From NCBI RefSeq assembly GCF_037975245.1, contig NC_092576.1, positions 31,226,611 to 31,290,610 on the forward strand: a stretch of DNA of 64,000 nt, in the 5' to 3' direction. The notes beneath the pieces are model-generated. The model was not told the origin of the DNA, made no database searches, and worked only from the letters and a program-made list of their open reading frames with translations. This document shows, piece after piece, positions 1 through 11,996 of the stretch. Source of the DNA: Apostichopus japonicus. Lineage: Eukaryota; Echinodermata; Holothuroidea; Aspidochirotida; Stichopodidae. Every line of letters starts with the position of its first letter. Positions within the stretch are counted from its first letter, which is position 1. The position numbers were made by a program, and so were the translations under genes.

Positions 1-2
1 AT

Positions 3-2048
3 ATGCAGAAGTATTCCAGTTTCAAGTTAGAACTGCTTGGTCTGAAATGGGCAGTAACCGAGAAGTTTCGGGAATACTTGCTGGGCAACAAGTTCATCGT
101 CTACACGGACAATAACCCCTTAGCTCACTTGGATAATGCTAAACTTGATGCAGCATCACAACGATGGGTAGGAGCTCTTGCTTCATTCGATTTCACTCCC
201 AAGTACAAACCAGGACGGTTGAACACTGGAGCCGATGCCCTGTCCAGACGCCCACATGTGCCACAGCCTGATGTAACCTCGAGTGAACTTGGTCAAGGAG
301 TAGGACTAACAGTTGTTCCTGCAGAATTGATTGAGGCAATTTCCAAGCCAAATGTGGAAGTGAGTGTCAATCAAGTGAATGCCGTGAAGACATCACCTTT
401 GGTGTTCCCATCCTACACCAAGGACCAACTGAGAAATTTCCAACAGAACGATCCAGTAATTAGAAAGTTCTACACTTTCTGGTTGACCAAGGTAAAACCC
501 TCAGTTGAAGAACGGGTAAAACATAGTGAGATGTCCCTACTTGTGAAGCAGTGGGACAAAATTCAAGAGTATGAAGGACTCTTGTATCGGTCTATAGAAG
601 ATGGGAAGAAACAACAGTTAATTCTTCCAAAAGTTCTCCAAGAAGAAGTGCTATTTGCCTGTCACGACCAATGCGGACACCAAGGGTACAAAAGGACATT
701 GTCACTCATCCAAGATCGGTGCTACTGGCCAAAATTTTCCCAAGACGTAGCCACCTATTGTGAAAGGTGTAACGAGTGCACACGGTGCAAAAGGCCACCC
801 AAGATCAGAGAACCACTGAAGAGTATGATGGCAACCAGGCCAAACGAAATCCTTGCTATAGATTTCACCACCATTGAGAAAGACACAAGAGGCAAAGAAA
901 ACATACTTGTGATGACCGATGTTTTCTCAAAGTTTACGCAGGCTATACCTACATCTAATCAGACTGCGGAGACAACTGCTAAGGTATTAGTTCGGAACTG
1001 GTTCCTTTTGTATGGACCACCAAAGAGACTCCACTCTGACCAGGGCCGAAACTTTGAATCGTCCCTTATACAATGCCTATGTAAAGTGTATGGGGTCAAC
1101 AAGAGCCGAACAACACCCTACCATCCGGAAGGCAACGGCCAAGCAGAGCGGTTCAACAGGACTCTGCATGATCTTCTGAAGACTCTGCCGCCAAACAAGA
1201 AGCGCCGTTGGTCAGAACATCTCCCAGAAGTCCTGTATGCTTATAATTCCACACCACACACTTCCACGAGTCTGTCTCCTTTCTTCTTGATGTTTGGAAG
1301 GGACCCAATCCTTCCAGTGGATTACCTGCTGGGGCGTGTCGATTCTCCATCTGACTCAGTCGACACGGATCCCATTGCTAACTGGGTGACGTCACATACC
1401 GAAAATTTACAGATGGCGTTCAAGAAAGCAGGGGAGCAGATGTCTTTGGAAGCAGAGGCTCGTAAAACCCAGTATGACAAGAAGGCCAAATCTCATCCAA
1501 TAACTCTTGGAACCAGGGTATACCTGAAAAACCATCCCCGTGGAATGCACAAGATAGCAGATGAATGGGGTTCCACAGTCTTTAAAGTGGTCTCTCGCCC
1601 CAATGAAAGCTCTGTGTACGTCATCGAACCGGCCGATGGTAGTGGTGGACAACGAACGGTACACCGGCGGGAAATACGGACATGCCCACAGCTGATAGAC
1701 GTACCTGTTGCTGTCTTCAAACCCGTTGCCCCAGCTCAGTGTGATCGGGAAAGGGAGTCTTCCAGTGACTCTAGTAGTGACGAGGATTATGGTTTCCGTC
1801 GACGCTTTGAAGGTGCCCTAACGAGACGTAAGCAATCAACCAGTGATGACTCTGATTCATGGTCTGATGACAGCGAGGTCACCCAACCACTACGTCGCAG
1901 TGCTCGAGTCACCAGAGGGTTTCACTCTAACATCAGCCACCTGCCAAGAAGCATTAGCAGTGTGACAAATAGTACCTTGTATGATAGTAAGTTATCAGAT
2001 TTGTGTCGGCAAACCCAAAATTTGCTGGAGCGTGTCAAACGTTGTTAG
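3..2048 (+). CDS. Ty3/Gypsy pol polyprotein, C-terminal part (RNase H and integrase)
   Basis: The open frame runs in from the left edge and ends at TAG 2046, so only the 3' part of pol is present. Residues 1-85 match the C-terminal part of a retroelement RNase H, including the YTDNNPL segment and the region ending in GADALSRRP. An integrase zinc finger of HHCC type lies at about residues 221-260. The integrase core has its DDE triad at D287, D346 and E382, with the spacing expected for the family. A chromodomain was not recognised; the tail (about 590-681) is rich in Ser, Asp and Arg. The frame shows no stop or frameshift, so this copy looks relatively young. It is followed by a polypurine tract and a 3' LTR. 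Gag, protease and reverse transcriptase would lie outside the window. Confidence 0.95.
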   Translation: MQKYSSFKLELLGLKWAVTEKFREYLLGNKFIVYTDNNPLAHLDNAKLDAASQRWVGALASFDFTPKYKPGRLNTGADALSRRPHVPQPDVTSSELGQGVGLTVVPAELIEAISKPNVEVSVNQVNAVKTSPLVFPSYTKDQLRNFQQNDPVIRKFYTFWLTKVKPSVEERVKHSEMSLLVKQWDKIQEYEGLLYRSIEDGKKQQLILPKVLQEEVLFACHDQCGHQGYKRTLSLIQDRCYWPKFSQDVATYCERCNECTRCKRPPKIREPLKSMMATRPNEILAIDFTTIEKDTRGKENILVMTDVFSKFTQAIPTSNQTAETTAKVLVRNWFLLYGPPKRLHSDQGRNFESSLIQCLCKVYGVNKSRTTPYHPEGNGQAERFNRTLHDLLKTLPPNKKRRWSEHLPEVLYAYNSTPHTSTSLSPFFLMFGRDPILPVDYLLGRVDSPSDSVDTDPIANWVTSHTENLQMAFKKAGEQMSLEAEARKTQYDKKAKSHPITLGTRVYLKNHPRGMHKIADEWGSTVFKVVSRPNESSVYVIEPADGSGGQRTVHRREIRTCPQLIDVPVAVFKPVAPAQCDRERESSSDSSSDEDYGFRRRFEGALTRRKQSTSDDSDSWSDDSEVTQPLRRSARVTRGFHSNISHLPRSISSVTNSTLYDSKLSDLCRQTQNLLERVKRC

Positions 2049-2230
2049 ACAACCTTGATTGTAGATAAACAGTTTTTTTTGCTAGCAATAGTTTGCCCGA
2101 GTACTTTTAGTTGGTAGTGCGGATACGCATGTATATTTTTTTTGTAAAAGTTTGCGTTCATATTAATCCATTTTATCGTATTTCAGATATCTCGTATACA
2201 TTGGTCGTTTGAGGACAAACTACCTTTAGC

Positions 2231-2239
2231 AGGGGAGAG
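2231..2239 (+). other. Polypurine tract (plus-strand primer)
   Basis: A purine run AGGGGAGAG lies directly before the TG that opens the LTR. This is where plus-strand synthesis is primed in Ty3/Gypsy elements. Its position defines the start of the 3' LTR at 2240. Confidence 0.7.
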
Positions 2240-3789
2240 TGTGAGGTAGTGCCCATTAGGCTACCGATTATTTACGTAATGTGCATGTACTCTCTAGAAT
2301 ACTTTTGTTCTACTTGGCGTTCCATGTTCAGCGCTTGCGGTTTCGCTCAGTAAGCCCTGTTCGTTCTCTCTTTATTCTATTCATTACGAAATCACCTTGC
2401 TTTACGTTCAACGGCAGCCATATTGTATATTACTATTTTGTTCTCATTACCGTCATTTATTGAGAGATGTAGCTCATCAGTCAACATGTTAGAGGTAAAT
2501 ACTATCTTAACTGTATTTGATACTTTTCGTCTCAAATTAAGTAGTTTTGAAAGCGAGATTAGGCAAACTTTTCGTAGACCCATAGTCGGGTCTCGTAAAC
2601 ACTCGCTGTTCAAAGTGTGCATACACGGTGCAACTTGTATTGTTCACCATATAGCTTCATTGTGTAAAGTACAGCGTGGTATTTCGTATAAACCCCGCAG
2701 ATAGGCTGGTCTTTTTCAACTTAAATACATTTATCATCGGGCTTGTATCATGTAGATTTTATGTTCATTTTGTGGAGCAGATCCTTAAGATCATTATTGG
2801 ATAACGTTGTATGAGCATTATTGTTTTATTAACGGCAAAGGTTAAGTTAAGTAAAAGTATTTAAGACTGGGCCCTTTGTTTCGTTACTGGCCCAATATTA
2901 TGTAATATTGTATATATCGCTGACACGATTTCAGGTTAGCGCCCTCTTTTAGTAATTAAGATGGCGGCGCCCATGTGCGTTACACCAATGTACCGTATGG
3001 AGTTGTTTAGGCCTGAAGTTGTAACTGGTCTATTATACTAGAAGTTTTGCTTGTATTTTAGCTTGGATTGATATTACTCTCATGTTTATTTTATATTCTT
3101 TTATCTTATTTTATTGTTTTCTATTTTATATTCTTTTCTCTTATTTTATTGTTTTCTTAACCTATTTGCCTGGTCTATATGCCAATAGCCTATGGCTTAA
3201 TTACTTACCTCTATGGGTTATATTATTATCTCATAAGGAAATGTACTGGTTTAATTGTATGTTGGTTAAAGCCACCTGTTTTCTATATTTATCAAAGACT
3301 GTTTCACGATTACGATGAAGGTTATACTTGTTGTAGTATAGAGATTGTTGGGCAGACGTGTCCTTGGATTTAAATATCCCTCTCTCATTGGTTAGTTGAG
3401 CGAAACTATGTTAACCTGACCCAAAATGGTCGCAGTTTAATGTATTGGTATTAGGTTTAACATAGGGTGTAGGCTTAAATGTCAGCCCTATTCAGTATAA
3501 TGTTCTGCTATTTTCAGAGTTGCCTAATGGATATGTAAGAGTTCAGGTCATACAGTTACCCGTTATTTTCGTAAGATGTCTTGCCCATATATTTTCTTAT
3601 TTTATACTTATTAGTTTTGTTCTTCCTTTTTATTTTTGCAGTAGTTTACTCATCTCCAAGAGTAGATATTATCCACCGCCCTCTTACCATGCTTAAACAT
3701 AACCCCCAATAAAGTTGCCACCACGTACGGAGAAGTACGGAATCTATTTGATTTGTTTTGTTTGTTCTTCCTTACTCTCTGTCATTACA
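2240..3789 (+). repeat. 3' LTR of the Gypsy element
   Basis: It starts TGTGAGGTAG right after the polypurine tract. A second, diverged copy of the same sequence lies at 46798-47927, which confirms it as a repeat with this exact left edge. A polyadenylation signal AATAAA lies at 3708-3713. I set the right edge at the CA at 3788-3789, the first plausible CA after the signal. That edge is not confirmed because no 5' LTR is in the window and the second copy is cut short before it. Confidence 0.75.
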
Positions 3790-3847
3790 CTCCATTAATC
3801 TTTACTCTGAATCATAAATCATATATAGTCATATATAATCATATATT

Positions 3848-3977
3848 GTCTAAATCATATATAGGCCAGTTCCACAAAAATGATGAAATTTATAATCGGT
3901 AATCGGCAGATGCCGATTGTCACAGGAACTAATCGGTAATCGGGAAAACCGATTGTCATATAATCGATCGAACACAG
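3848..3977. mobile_element. Fragment of a DNA element with AATCGG subterminal repeats
   Basis: This short stretch contains AATCGG or its complement CCGATT at least five times. It ends in TAATCGATCGAACACAG, whose complement resembles the terminus of the element at 47928 (TAGTGTTCAACCGATTA). It is probably a relic of the same family. It is preceded by AT-rich simple sequence (3,800-3,860). Confidence 0.4.
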
Positions 3978-3993
3978 TAATATAAAAATAGTA

Positions 3994-4678
3994 AATAAAA
4001 ATGAGTAAATAGCTCACATTGTGACAAAAGGACCCAAACACATCTATATAGGGCCAAGCTTATAATCCTAACTGCTAATCGCTGGTAGCTGCTGATCCTT
4101 AAGTAAGAAACATTCAAATAACTTAAGTGTGAGTAAATAGCTCATTTTGTGACAATAGGACCCCAACACATCTACATAGGGCCAAGCTTATAGTCCTAAC
4201 TGCTTATCGCTGGTAGCTCCTGAGCTTAAAAAACATTCAAAATAACTTAATAGCAGTAAATAGCCTACTTTGTGACAATAGGACCCTAACACATCTACAA
4301 ATGGCTATCTTATAGTCCTAACTGCTAATCGCTGGTAGCTCCTGATCCTGAAGTAAGAAACATTCAAATAACTTTAGAATGAGTAAATAGCTCACTTTGT
4401 GACAATATATGACCCTAACACATCTACAAATGGCCATCTTATAATCCTAACTACTAATCTATGGTAGCTGCTGAGCCTAAAGAAACATTCAAAATAACTT
4501 AATAGCAGTAAATAGCTTACTTTGTGACAATAGGACCCTAACACATCTACAAATGGCCATCTTATAATTCCTAAATGATGATCACTGGTAGCTGCTGATC
4601 CTTAAGAAACATTCATTATCACTTTGGTATGAGTAAATAGCTCAGTTTGTGACAACAGGACCCCAACACATCTATATA
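3994..4678. repeat. Satellite-like tandem array, left part (~120-bp unit)
   Basis: About six head-to-tail copies of a unit of about 115-125 bp. Each copy carries GAGTAAATAGCTCACTTTG, then CCAACACATCTA, then CTAACTGCTAATCGCTGGTA and AAGAAACATTCAAA. Copies differ by point changes and small indels. The array stops at 4678 where a DNA element was inserted and resumes at 9873 in the same phase and orientation. Confidence 0.9.
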
Positions 4679-5689
4679 CAGTACCGCTTTTAAGTAAATT
4701 GGAAAACCGCGCTCTTAATTGCGCTCTGTGCGTTTAAACCGCGCTCTATCTTTTGTTAAAACCCGCATTGAAATGAAGTTAATTGCGGGGAACTGTTTAT
4801 CAGAGCGCAGATTCCGTCGGAAGGCTTCCCTAATTCTATTCACGCCAGCTAAAAGTGTGAAGTTCATTGTTACCGTCAGACGGTCAATGGCTGTAATCCT
4901 ACTTAATTCCTTCCAATCCGGTAACAAAAGAATATCGATCGTCGCCGGTAGAAAGAAGACCGCGGGTTTATACTCGGTCAAGGGAAGGGATAGTGTATAA
5001 GCACGTATCTTATACTGTTTAAATTCAACGTACAATACAAATGTTCAAGTGGGAGCAAAACAGTTGGTTTGATGAGTGAAACGTTAGCAAACAGAATTCC
5101 CGCGATTGCTGCGAACAATAAAAATTGCCGTTTAATATTCAAACAGTTCTCAACGTCCGTTCGGAAATAACAATATTCCTGAAAATTATTCAGGAATCAT
5201 GATTTTTCCTAACACAGATTAAGTGAGAAAGCCGAATTGATCATTTCTCGGGGCTAGAACAGTACAGTATAATGTTCTTGCAAGTAATACGGGCTATTCG
5301 CGCACATGTTACATTACGGAACTGAGTTGGTACTCATTCTTATACTGCACTGAGACATTGCACGTTGTCACTGCCCTTGGAATTCTCAAAGTATACAGCT
5401 TCTCGGGCACTGTTCAAAACAACACTGCAAACGTTTTTGCACGTTCTCATTTAGTATGCATGGGCCGATCCTACCTCTAAGCCTACATCGAAAGTTACGC
5501 CGTATACACCTCGCAAGAAAACCACGATAACCTTAAATGAAAAAACAATATTTTGCACTTAAAGATCTGACTTCCCTCAAAATGCAATGACAGGGTCTAC
5601 CCCCAGTACTTCTTGATACATTGAGTTTCCAATTACTAGTCAAAACTATTTTCTGCAAAAAAGTACGATATTTTTCACAAAAGTTGATG

Positions 5690-6180
5690 ATTAGATAAGT
5701 GCTTCCTCACAATCAACGAGCCGCCCCAAATTCGCTCCGCTTACGTAAAACTTCTATATATATTGCACATGGAAAACCCGAGTTTTTACACACAGAATTC
5801 CCATTGACATTGGTCACGGAACATAAGTAGGTCATCGACATTCGAACTTGGCAACTTGCCCAAGTTCATTGCACCATGGGAACAACACAAATTGTACATG
5901 ATTGTACATTTTCTGAAAAACGTACGATATTTTTCACAAAAATTGATGATTAGATAAGTGCTTCCTCACAATCAACGAGCCGCCCCGAATTCGTTCCGCT
6001 TACGCAAAACTTCTATATATATTGCACGTGGAAAACCCGAGTTTTTACACACAGAATTCCCATTGACATTGGTCATGGAACATAAGTAGGTCATCGACAT
6101 TCGAACATGGCAACTTGCCCAAGTTCATTGCACCATGGGAAAGACACAACAAATTGTACATGATTGTACATTTTCCCGCC
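5690..6180. repeat. Internal tandem duplication inside the 5.2-kb element
   Basis: Two copies of about 245 bp, one from about 5,680 to 5,905 and the next from about 5,925 to 6,170. They share segments such as GATAAGTGCTTCCTCACAAT and CATTGACATTGGTCA with few differences. The related element at 51435-56190 carries only one copy, at about 54,590-54,830. Confidence 0.75.
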
Positions 6181-7012
6181 AGCTGGACGCCAAGTTATAA
6201 CTTTTGGTGTAATATGCAAATTATGAATGGTAGTGTACTGCGCGGTTAAAACTTAAACTATTGCGACACACACAAATTCTGTGTGTTGTAGAAGTAACTT
6301 TTGTATCAAATGTAAAGTACTGTATAGTAGGCCTACTATAATTTCTAAAAGACGGTTTTCCTCAGGCGATAGGGAAAAGGGGTGTTTCGGTGAACTCGAT
6401 CTCTTTGTATAGTACTTGGATACTTAAAATGACCATGTACATGCAGTTTCTATTTCTCTTTAGTAAGCTCTAATCATCATTTTTGTCCTTTGCGGATCTT
6501 TATTGGAATAAATTCGAAATGTATTGCTTGACGCCAGTATTTAACGGTAAGCATTTCTTAAATTGTTGACAGAGCTTCAAAATCCATTTTCAAACAAGTC
6601 TGTTAATTTTCATGAAGGTTTTATAAAAAATCGACATACAGCTAGGGAACGAAAGCTGTTCTATAGCATCCAAATAAAATACATGTTTCTCGTACTGAGA
6701 TCTGAAAAAAACGGGCGGCCATTTTTCTTCATTTCATGCGCTGCTACTAGTTTGGAATATGTTCCAACCTTTACAAAATAATTTTTACGGATAGTTTAGA
6801 TTTCTTGTAATCCGAAAAGAAACTCGGGAATCAGGAAAAAAGGAGGCCCATCAATTGCGCGGACGAGAAACATGTTTTGAATTTAACCGGCCCAGCTTCA
6901 AATTTGTTGGGTGGAAATTCTTTTTTCTTTTCATTCTGCTGGAACCAATGGTAATTTATATAAAAAATTCACACAAGAAACGCTTAGTAACACTTTATTA
7001 TTTCTTCAAAAT

Positions 7013-8199
7013 TAGTGTTTACACGGGTCCAAAAATCGGGAACCGGGTACCCGAGGGCCGTTACCCGTCGGGTATCCGGGTACCCGGATTTTTTTTGTTT
7101 ACCCTCGTGTATCACGATTTTCAAGAAATTACATATAAGATGCTAAATGCATTATATTCTCTACTGACAATGTTTTCATGTTCAAATACGTAGGTGTAAG
7201 ATAAGGGTATTAAACCTCCCTCAATAATTTGCTTCTGTTTCTTTCATTAACCTGTTAATAAATTATTTAATTATAATTAGCATTACTACTAACATCGCAC
7301 TGCCGCCGCTGCTTATGCTAGCTCGTGCACGTCTATTGGATCAAACCATATAACTATCCAATTTAGCTCTTAAACAGTTTATGATACTACTACTACTATC
7401 TATTATGCAGGCCCAAGGTTCGCATTAGCCGTGAGATTGCGCGAATCGCGCAATTTGATCGCATTTGGAATAAACGATTAGTGAAAAGCCACTTGCGATT
7501 ACTATTTTTTAGTTATCCCGTCTATAATCCATAAACATCGCGTAAAATTCCTTGTCAGCCTTTCCTTCTTTGAAATAAACGAATGAATAAATAATAATTT
7601 CTTCCACATGGTAGCCTAACACCACACTAAGTCAATGAGAAATCTAGCTAAGCCTAACCATCTGTTTATTTGCTGGAGTTGTGACGCAGGTATAAGACAT
7701 CCATGGAATACTTTCGTTATTGCTGTTACGTTCGACCATATGGTTGCCTAACACCACACTAAGTCAATGGGGGTAGCCTAGCCTAGCCATGTTTATTAGC
7801 TGAAATTGTGACGCAGTTATAAGATATCTATGGAAAGCTTTCGTTATTGCTGTTATCTTCGAACACATGGTAGCCTAACAACACACTAAGTCAATGGGAA
7901 ATCAGCCTAACCATCGGTTTGCAATTTTTTTTTTTAAACAATCACACTTTGCGTATGATTCGGGTAATAAATTAGGAACCGGGTAGTATCGCGTCGAACG
8001 GGCTCCTTCGTTATTGCTGTTATCTTCGACCACATTGTAGCCTAACACCACACTAAGTCAATGGGAAATCTGCTTAACCGTCGTTTTTTTTTATTTTTTT
8101 TAAATCACACTTTGCTTAGGATTCGGGTAATAAATAAGGAACCGGGTAGTATCACGTCGGGCGGGTACCCGGGTACCCGGATAACCCGTGCAAACACTA
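7013..8199. mobile_element. hAT-like non-autonomous element with CCGGGTACCCGG termini
   Basis: It is bounded by 8-bp target duplications TTCAAAAT (7005-7012 and 8200-8207). Terminal inverted repeats are TAGTGTTTACACGGGT and TAGTGTTTGCACGGGT. Near both ends are repeated CCGGGTACCCGG and GAACCGGGTA motifs. The middle (about 7560-8060) is a tandem array of a ~150-170-bp unit with CACACTAAGTCAATGGGAAA. An 8-bp duplication and TAGTG ends are typical of the hAT superfamily; no transposase is present. It is nested in the 5.2-kb element. Confidence 0.85.
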
Positions 8200-8209
8200 T
8201 TCAAAATGT

Positions 8210-8523
8210 TGCCAACTATTTAAAGTAAACTTATCCTCCGTCATAACAGAAATAAGACCTGAAGTTGTGCTGTCGTCTCTTTCTGAACAGGGAGATCCAT
8301 GTGGTCTTGCCAGATATTTAATGCGTAAAATATTTACACCATATGAGGTTTTAAATTGTAATGTTAATGGGAGTAAGAAAAATGCACTTGATAAGGATAG
8401 GGTATTTGCAATTAGGAAATGTATTATGGAGCAGTTCATGTACCACTTCACATTCAGAAAAGAGTTTGGGGACAGTGCGTTAAAAAGATGGACACAGCCA
8501 ACAGAAATGCTAAGAGATACTTA
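8210..8523 (+). pseudogene. BEN-domain protein, C-terminal exon fragment carried in a DNA element
   Basis: The frame is open from about 8,208 to TAG 8521-8523 and encodes about 100 residues. The segment GDPCGLARYLMRKIFTPYEV, followed by NVNGS, then ALDKDRVFAIR, matches the C-terminal half of a BEN domain (an aliphatic-basic helix, then xVxG, then ALD and xxIR). BEN domains bind DNA or chromatin. No upstream exon is visible, and the hAT-like element 7013-8199 sits directly in front of it. It could be captured host sequence or part of the element's own former gene. I infer the BEN match from memory of the family pattern; it needs a profile search. Confidence 0.5.
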
Positions 8524-9152
8524 GCAATGGCAGTCAAATCTTGAAGTACAGTATTTTTTGGTATATTCCATTTTCCTCTATTTTTTGTCATCATATATTT
8601 AAGTTATTCTTGAAGTGAAACCTTTGAAGACTGTAGTCAAAAAGAACTACATGTTAATTTTGATCCCTTGCATGGTAATTTTAATATTTTACTTATTGTG
8701 TTTTTCAATGTTGTTGCCTTTGTAAGTGCAATGTTTCCTAGTCTAATAGACAGTGTGTTGCTTTTAGTTTGCTTTTCTAAGCGTGACACTGTTGTACTGT
8801 TTTCTTTTATAGTATTAATTAATTTGCTTTGTGAGTGCAAAGCTTCCTAGCCTAATGTGTGCCTAACTTTTCTTTTAGCATTTTTAAAAGATTTACAGAA
8901 AATACAGACTGTTTGTTTCTTTTTAGCTTGCATTTCTAAGCTTTAACACTGTTGCATCATTATTCTCATTTTATAATAATTTGCTTTTTTTTAAAACAAG
9001 CATTTGTGCTTAGAATTCTTTTTCATTTTGGTTTCCAGGATATAACTACAATTATTCTCTTTTCAACTCCTTTCAGTTAGTGACAACCTTCGTATTCGTA
9101 AGCCTATGAACAGAACTCTATAAAAAATAAAATAAAATCAGTGCAAAGTTTC
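8524..9152. other. No gene seen (AT-rich interior of the 5.2-kb element)
   Basis: AT-rich sequence with degenerate repeated phrases (for example TTTGTGAGTGCAAAGCTTCC and CATTTCTAAGC). No reading frame of note. Confidence 0.6.
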
Positions 9153-9615
9153 CTGGCCTAATGTGCCTAAAGTTCACACAAAACGTGGGACCTAATGTTA
9201 CTACTAAAAATGATATGTTATCCCGAAAGGATAAGGCACGAAGTTTCCTTCTTGCTTTTTATGGTAACCATAACATATCAGGGAATAAAATAAAAACGTA
9301 TAAAAAAAGGTTTTGCCCTTCAACACGAAACTATTCTCGTTTAAAACTTTCAGTCGAAGTCGTGAACTTCGTACTCGTACACTGGCCTAATGTGCCTAAA
9401 CTCAACACAAAACGCGAGGCCTAATGTTACTACAAAAAATGGTCCGTTAATGCTACGGCCAAAGGATAAGACACGAAGTTTCCTTCTTGCTTTTTATTAC
9501 TTCTGGCTACCAGAACATATCGGGGAATAAAATAAGGTTTTTAAAAAGGTTTTGCCCTTCAACACGAAACTATTCTCGATTAAAACTTTCTTTCCGTCAA
9601 AGTTGGTAAACTTCG
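9153..9615. repeat. 229-bp tandem duplication
   Basis: Two direct copies start with CTGGCCTAATGTGCCTAAA at 9153 and 9382. They share long segments such as ACACGAAACTATTCTCG and AAGTTTCCTTCTTGCTTTTT. The duplication lies near the right end of the 5.2-kb element. Confidence 0.85.
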
Positions 9616-9874
9616 TTTAAAATTGTGATGTTTATAACGGGTGTTGGTTACAAGTGATAGGTTTACACTACCTCCACGCTATGAATAGCGTTGTATCGAT
9701 CGGTTCACTCCCATTGTGTAGGTGGTGAATAGCGAGCGAGGGGAATTCGCGTTCCTTTGTTAGGAACGCGGGGAAATCGCGTTCCTTTATTTTGAGCGCG
9801 GTTAAGTACAGTTAAGCTGCGTTTTGCGCTGAATCGCGCTAATCTCTTCCAATTTACTTAAAAGCGGTACTGTA

Positions 9875-10720
9875 GAGCCAAGCTTATAGTCCTAACTGCT
9901 AATCGCTGGTAGCTGCTGAGCCTAAAGAAACATTCAAAATAACTGAAGTGTGAGTAAATAGCTTACTTTGTGAAAATAGGACCCCAACACATCTACACAG
10001 GGCCACGCTTACAGTCCTAACTGCTTATTGCTGGTAGCTCCTGATCCTTAAGAAACATTCAAAATAACTTTAGTGTGAGTAAATAGCTCACTTTGTGACA
10101 ATAGGAACCCAACACATCTATATACTGTAGGGCCAAGCTTATATCCTAACTGCTAATCGCTGACCAGTAGCTCCTGATTCTTAAGAAACATAAAAAAAAT
10201 AACTTTATTGTGAGTAAATAGCACACTTTGTGACAATAGGAATTACAGTAGGACCCCAACACATCTACAGTATATATAGGGCCAAGCTTATAGTCCTAAC
10301 TGCTAATCGCTGTTAGCTGCTGATTTTTAAGAAACATTAAAAACAACTTTAGTATTAGTCAATAGCTCACTTTGTGACAATAGGACCCCAACACATATTC
10401 ATAGGGTCAAGCTAATAGTCCCAAATGCTAATCGCTGGTAACTGATGAACCTTAAGAAAAATTAAATTTAACTGTATTTTTACTGTATATAGTGCGAGTT
10501 AATAGCTCACTTTGTGACAACAGGACCCCAACAAATGGCCAAGCTTATAGTCCTAACTGCTAATCGCTGGTAGCACCTGAGCCTTAAGAAACATTCAAAA
10601 TAACTTTAGTGTTGGCAAATAGCTCACTTTGTGACAATAGGACCCCTACACATCTACGTAGGGACAATCTTATAGTCCTAAAGTTCTGCTAATTGCTGGT
10701 AGCTGCTGATCATTAAGAAA
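9875..10720. repeat. Satellite-like tandem array, right part
   Basis: Continuation of the ~120-bp array seen at 3994-4678, about seven copies. Several copies contain small insertions (TACTGTATATA type). It ends at about 10,720. Confidence 0.9.
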
Positions 10721-10722
10721 CT

Positions 10723-11075
10723 GTGGACATTTTGGTATGTTTTTAATGGGACGGATCATATTTCAACTTCAGGGTCATTAGTATGTTACAGTATTGTACA
10801 GTATATATACCAAAACAGTTTTGCACCAAAACTTTGCATCTTGAATCTTTTGTGGTCTGGTAACCAGTATTAGGTCTATGGCATTTTCTTTGTGGTGCTA
10901 GTTTCATAGATTGACATTATGAGGACGTTAAGTGTGGACATTTTGGTATGTTTTGAATGGGATGGATCATATTTCAACTTCAGGGTCAAATAGTGGGGAG
11001 TATGATACAGTGTTGTACAGTATATACCAGAACAGTTTTGCACCAATACTTTGCATCTTGAATCATTTGTGGTCT
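10723..11075. repeat. Direct duplication (two ~140-bp copies, 211-bp period)
   Basis: GTGGACATTTTGGTATGTTT begins at 10723 and again at 10934. The similarity runs through GGATCATATTTCAACTTCAG to TTGCATCTTGAATC. Copies differ by a few substitutions and a small indel. No coding sequence was seen. Confidence 0.85.
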
Positions 11076-11980
11076 ACAGTAACAAAGCCAGAATTGATGT
11101 TATGAGTATTTGGAGGATGTATGTGAAGAGTAGATTAATACTTTATGCATTCCATGTTTTATGTAGTGGAATGATCTCACAAGTACAGTCACTGCTCTTT
11201 TCCGTATCCCTGAAAGAAGGAAATATGGCATGAAATTACCAATGACATTGTTCTGGCATATCTAAATTAATGTTTTTATGTATAAATCAGCTTGTTATGG
11301 TATATTCAGGAATAAAAATATGAGTTTTCATAGTCAATTTGTATATGAACAAATTGTCCTGTACTTCACATGTCCCATACGTCACAGGACAATTTTCATT
11401 TGTGTAATCACTGTACTGGAATGGCTTTCATATTTTGTCTAATATGTTATAGCTTAGCCCTTTGATTGTTATAAAGGCTATTCACTAGTTATAACAGCTT
11501 GATCACTGCCCTCCTAATTTCAAAGGGGTTTCAGCTTTGCTCTTTAATAAAACAAAACACAAAATTATCTGGTCCTGTACGTCACACTGTACATTAATTA
11601 AGATGGGCCTAATTAAAGCAAGTGTAGGAAATCTTCATGAGTTTGTTTATTCTGTAGCAGCAATAACAAATATGAAAACCTGAAAAAGTTTCTGGAAAAT
11701 AGATTTTTTATAACTTTTAGACACATTTATGTCTCTGAAATGTCCTGTACGTCACAGTGCAAATAGCTTGGACCTGTCCTTCAGTACCTACCGGTGGGGG
11801 GGGGGGAGGGGTGATAGGGGAAATGACCTTATTGAGTCATTCTATACTGTTATGTAATATTGTTAAGGAGGAAACAGTGTGAGTTCTGTATCATCATATT
11901 GAACCAATGGTAATACTGTATGTTCCTTTATGTCAGTGTGAGACACCGCACTGGTCCTAAAGACACATTATTGGTAATTT
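11076..11980. other. No gene seen
   Basis: AT-rich sequence with three scattered copies of a phrase around GTCCTGTACGTCACA (about 11,350, 11,570 and 11,740). There is a G-rich run at 11,794-11,812. I see no coding signal. Confidence 0.6.
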
Positions 11981-11996
11981 GTCAGCCCATTCTTCT

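Larger units (their letters stand above)
4679..9872. mobile_element. 5.2-kb DNA element with 26-bp perfect TIRs and TA target duplication
   Basis: The left end starts CAGTACCGCTTTTAAG and the right end is its exact reverse complement over 26 bp. Both sides are flanked by TA. Removing the element with one TA restores the satellite unit sequence (CATCTATATAGAGCCAAG against CATCTATATAGGGCCAAG), which proves the boundaries. Subterminal repeats of GCGCGGTT and GCGCTC type occur at both ends. No transposase is readable; the interior holds a BEN-domain fragment, a 229-bp tandem duplication and a nested element at 7013-8199. A TA duplication fits Tc1/mariner-type transposition, but this is inference without a transposase. 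Part of its interior (about 5480-6990) is shared with the element at 51435-56190. Confidence 0.85.

Noticed and set aside
3994-4678. CRISPR-like array
   Set aside because: Units of about 120 bp repeat in full without unique spacers, in a eukaryotic genome; this is a satellite.
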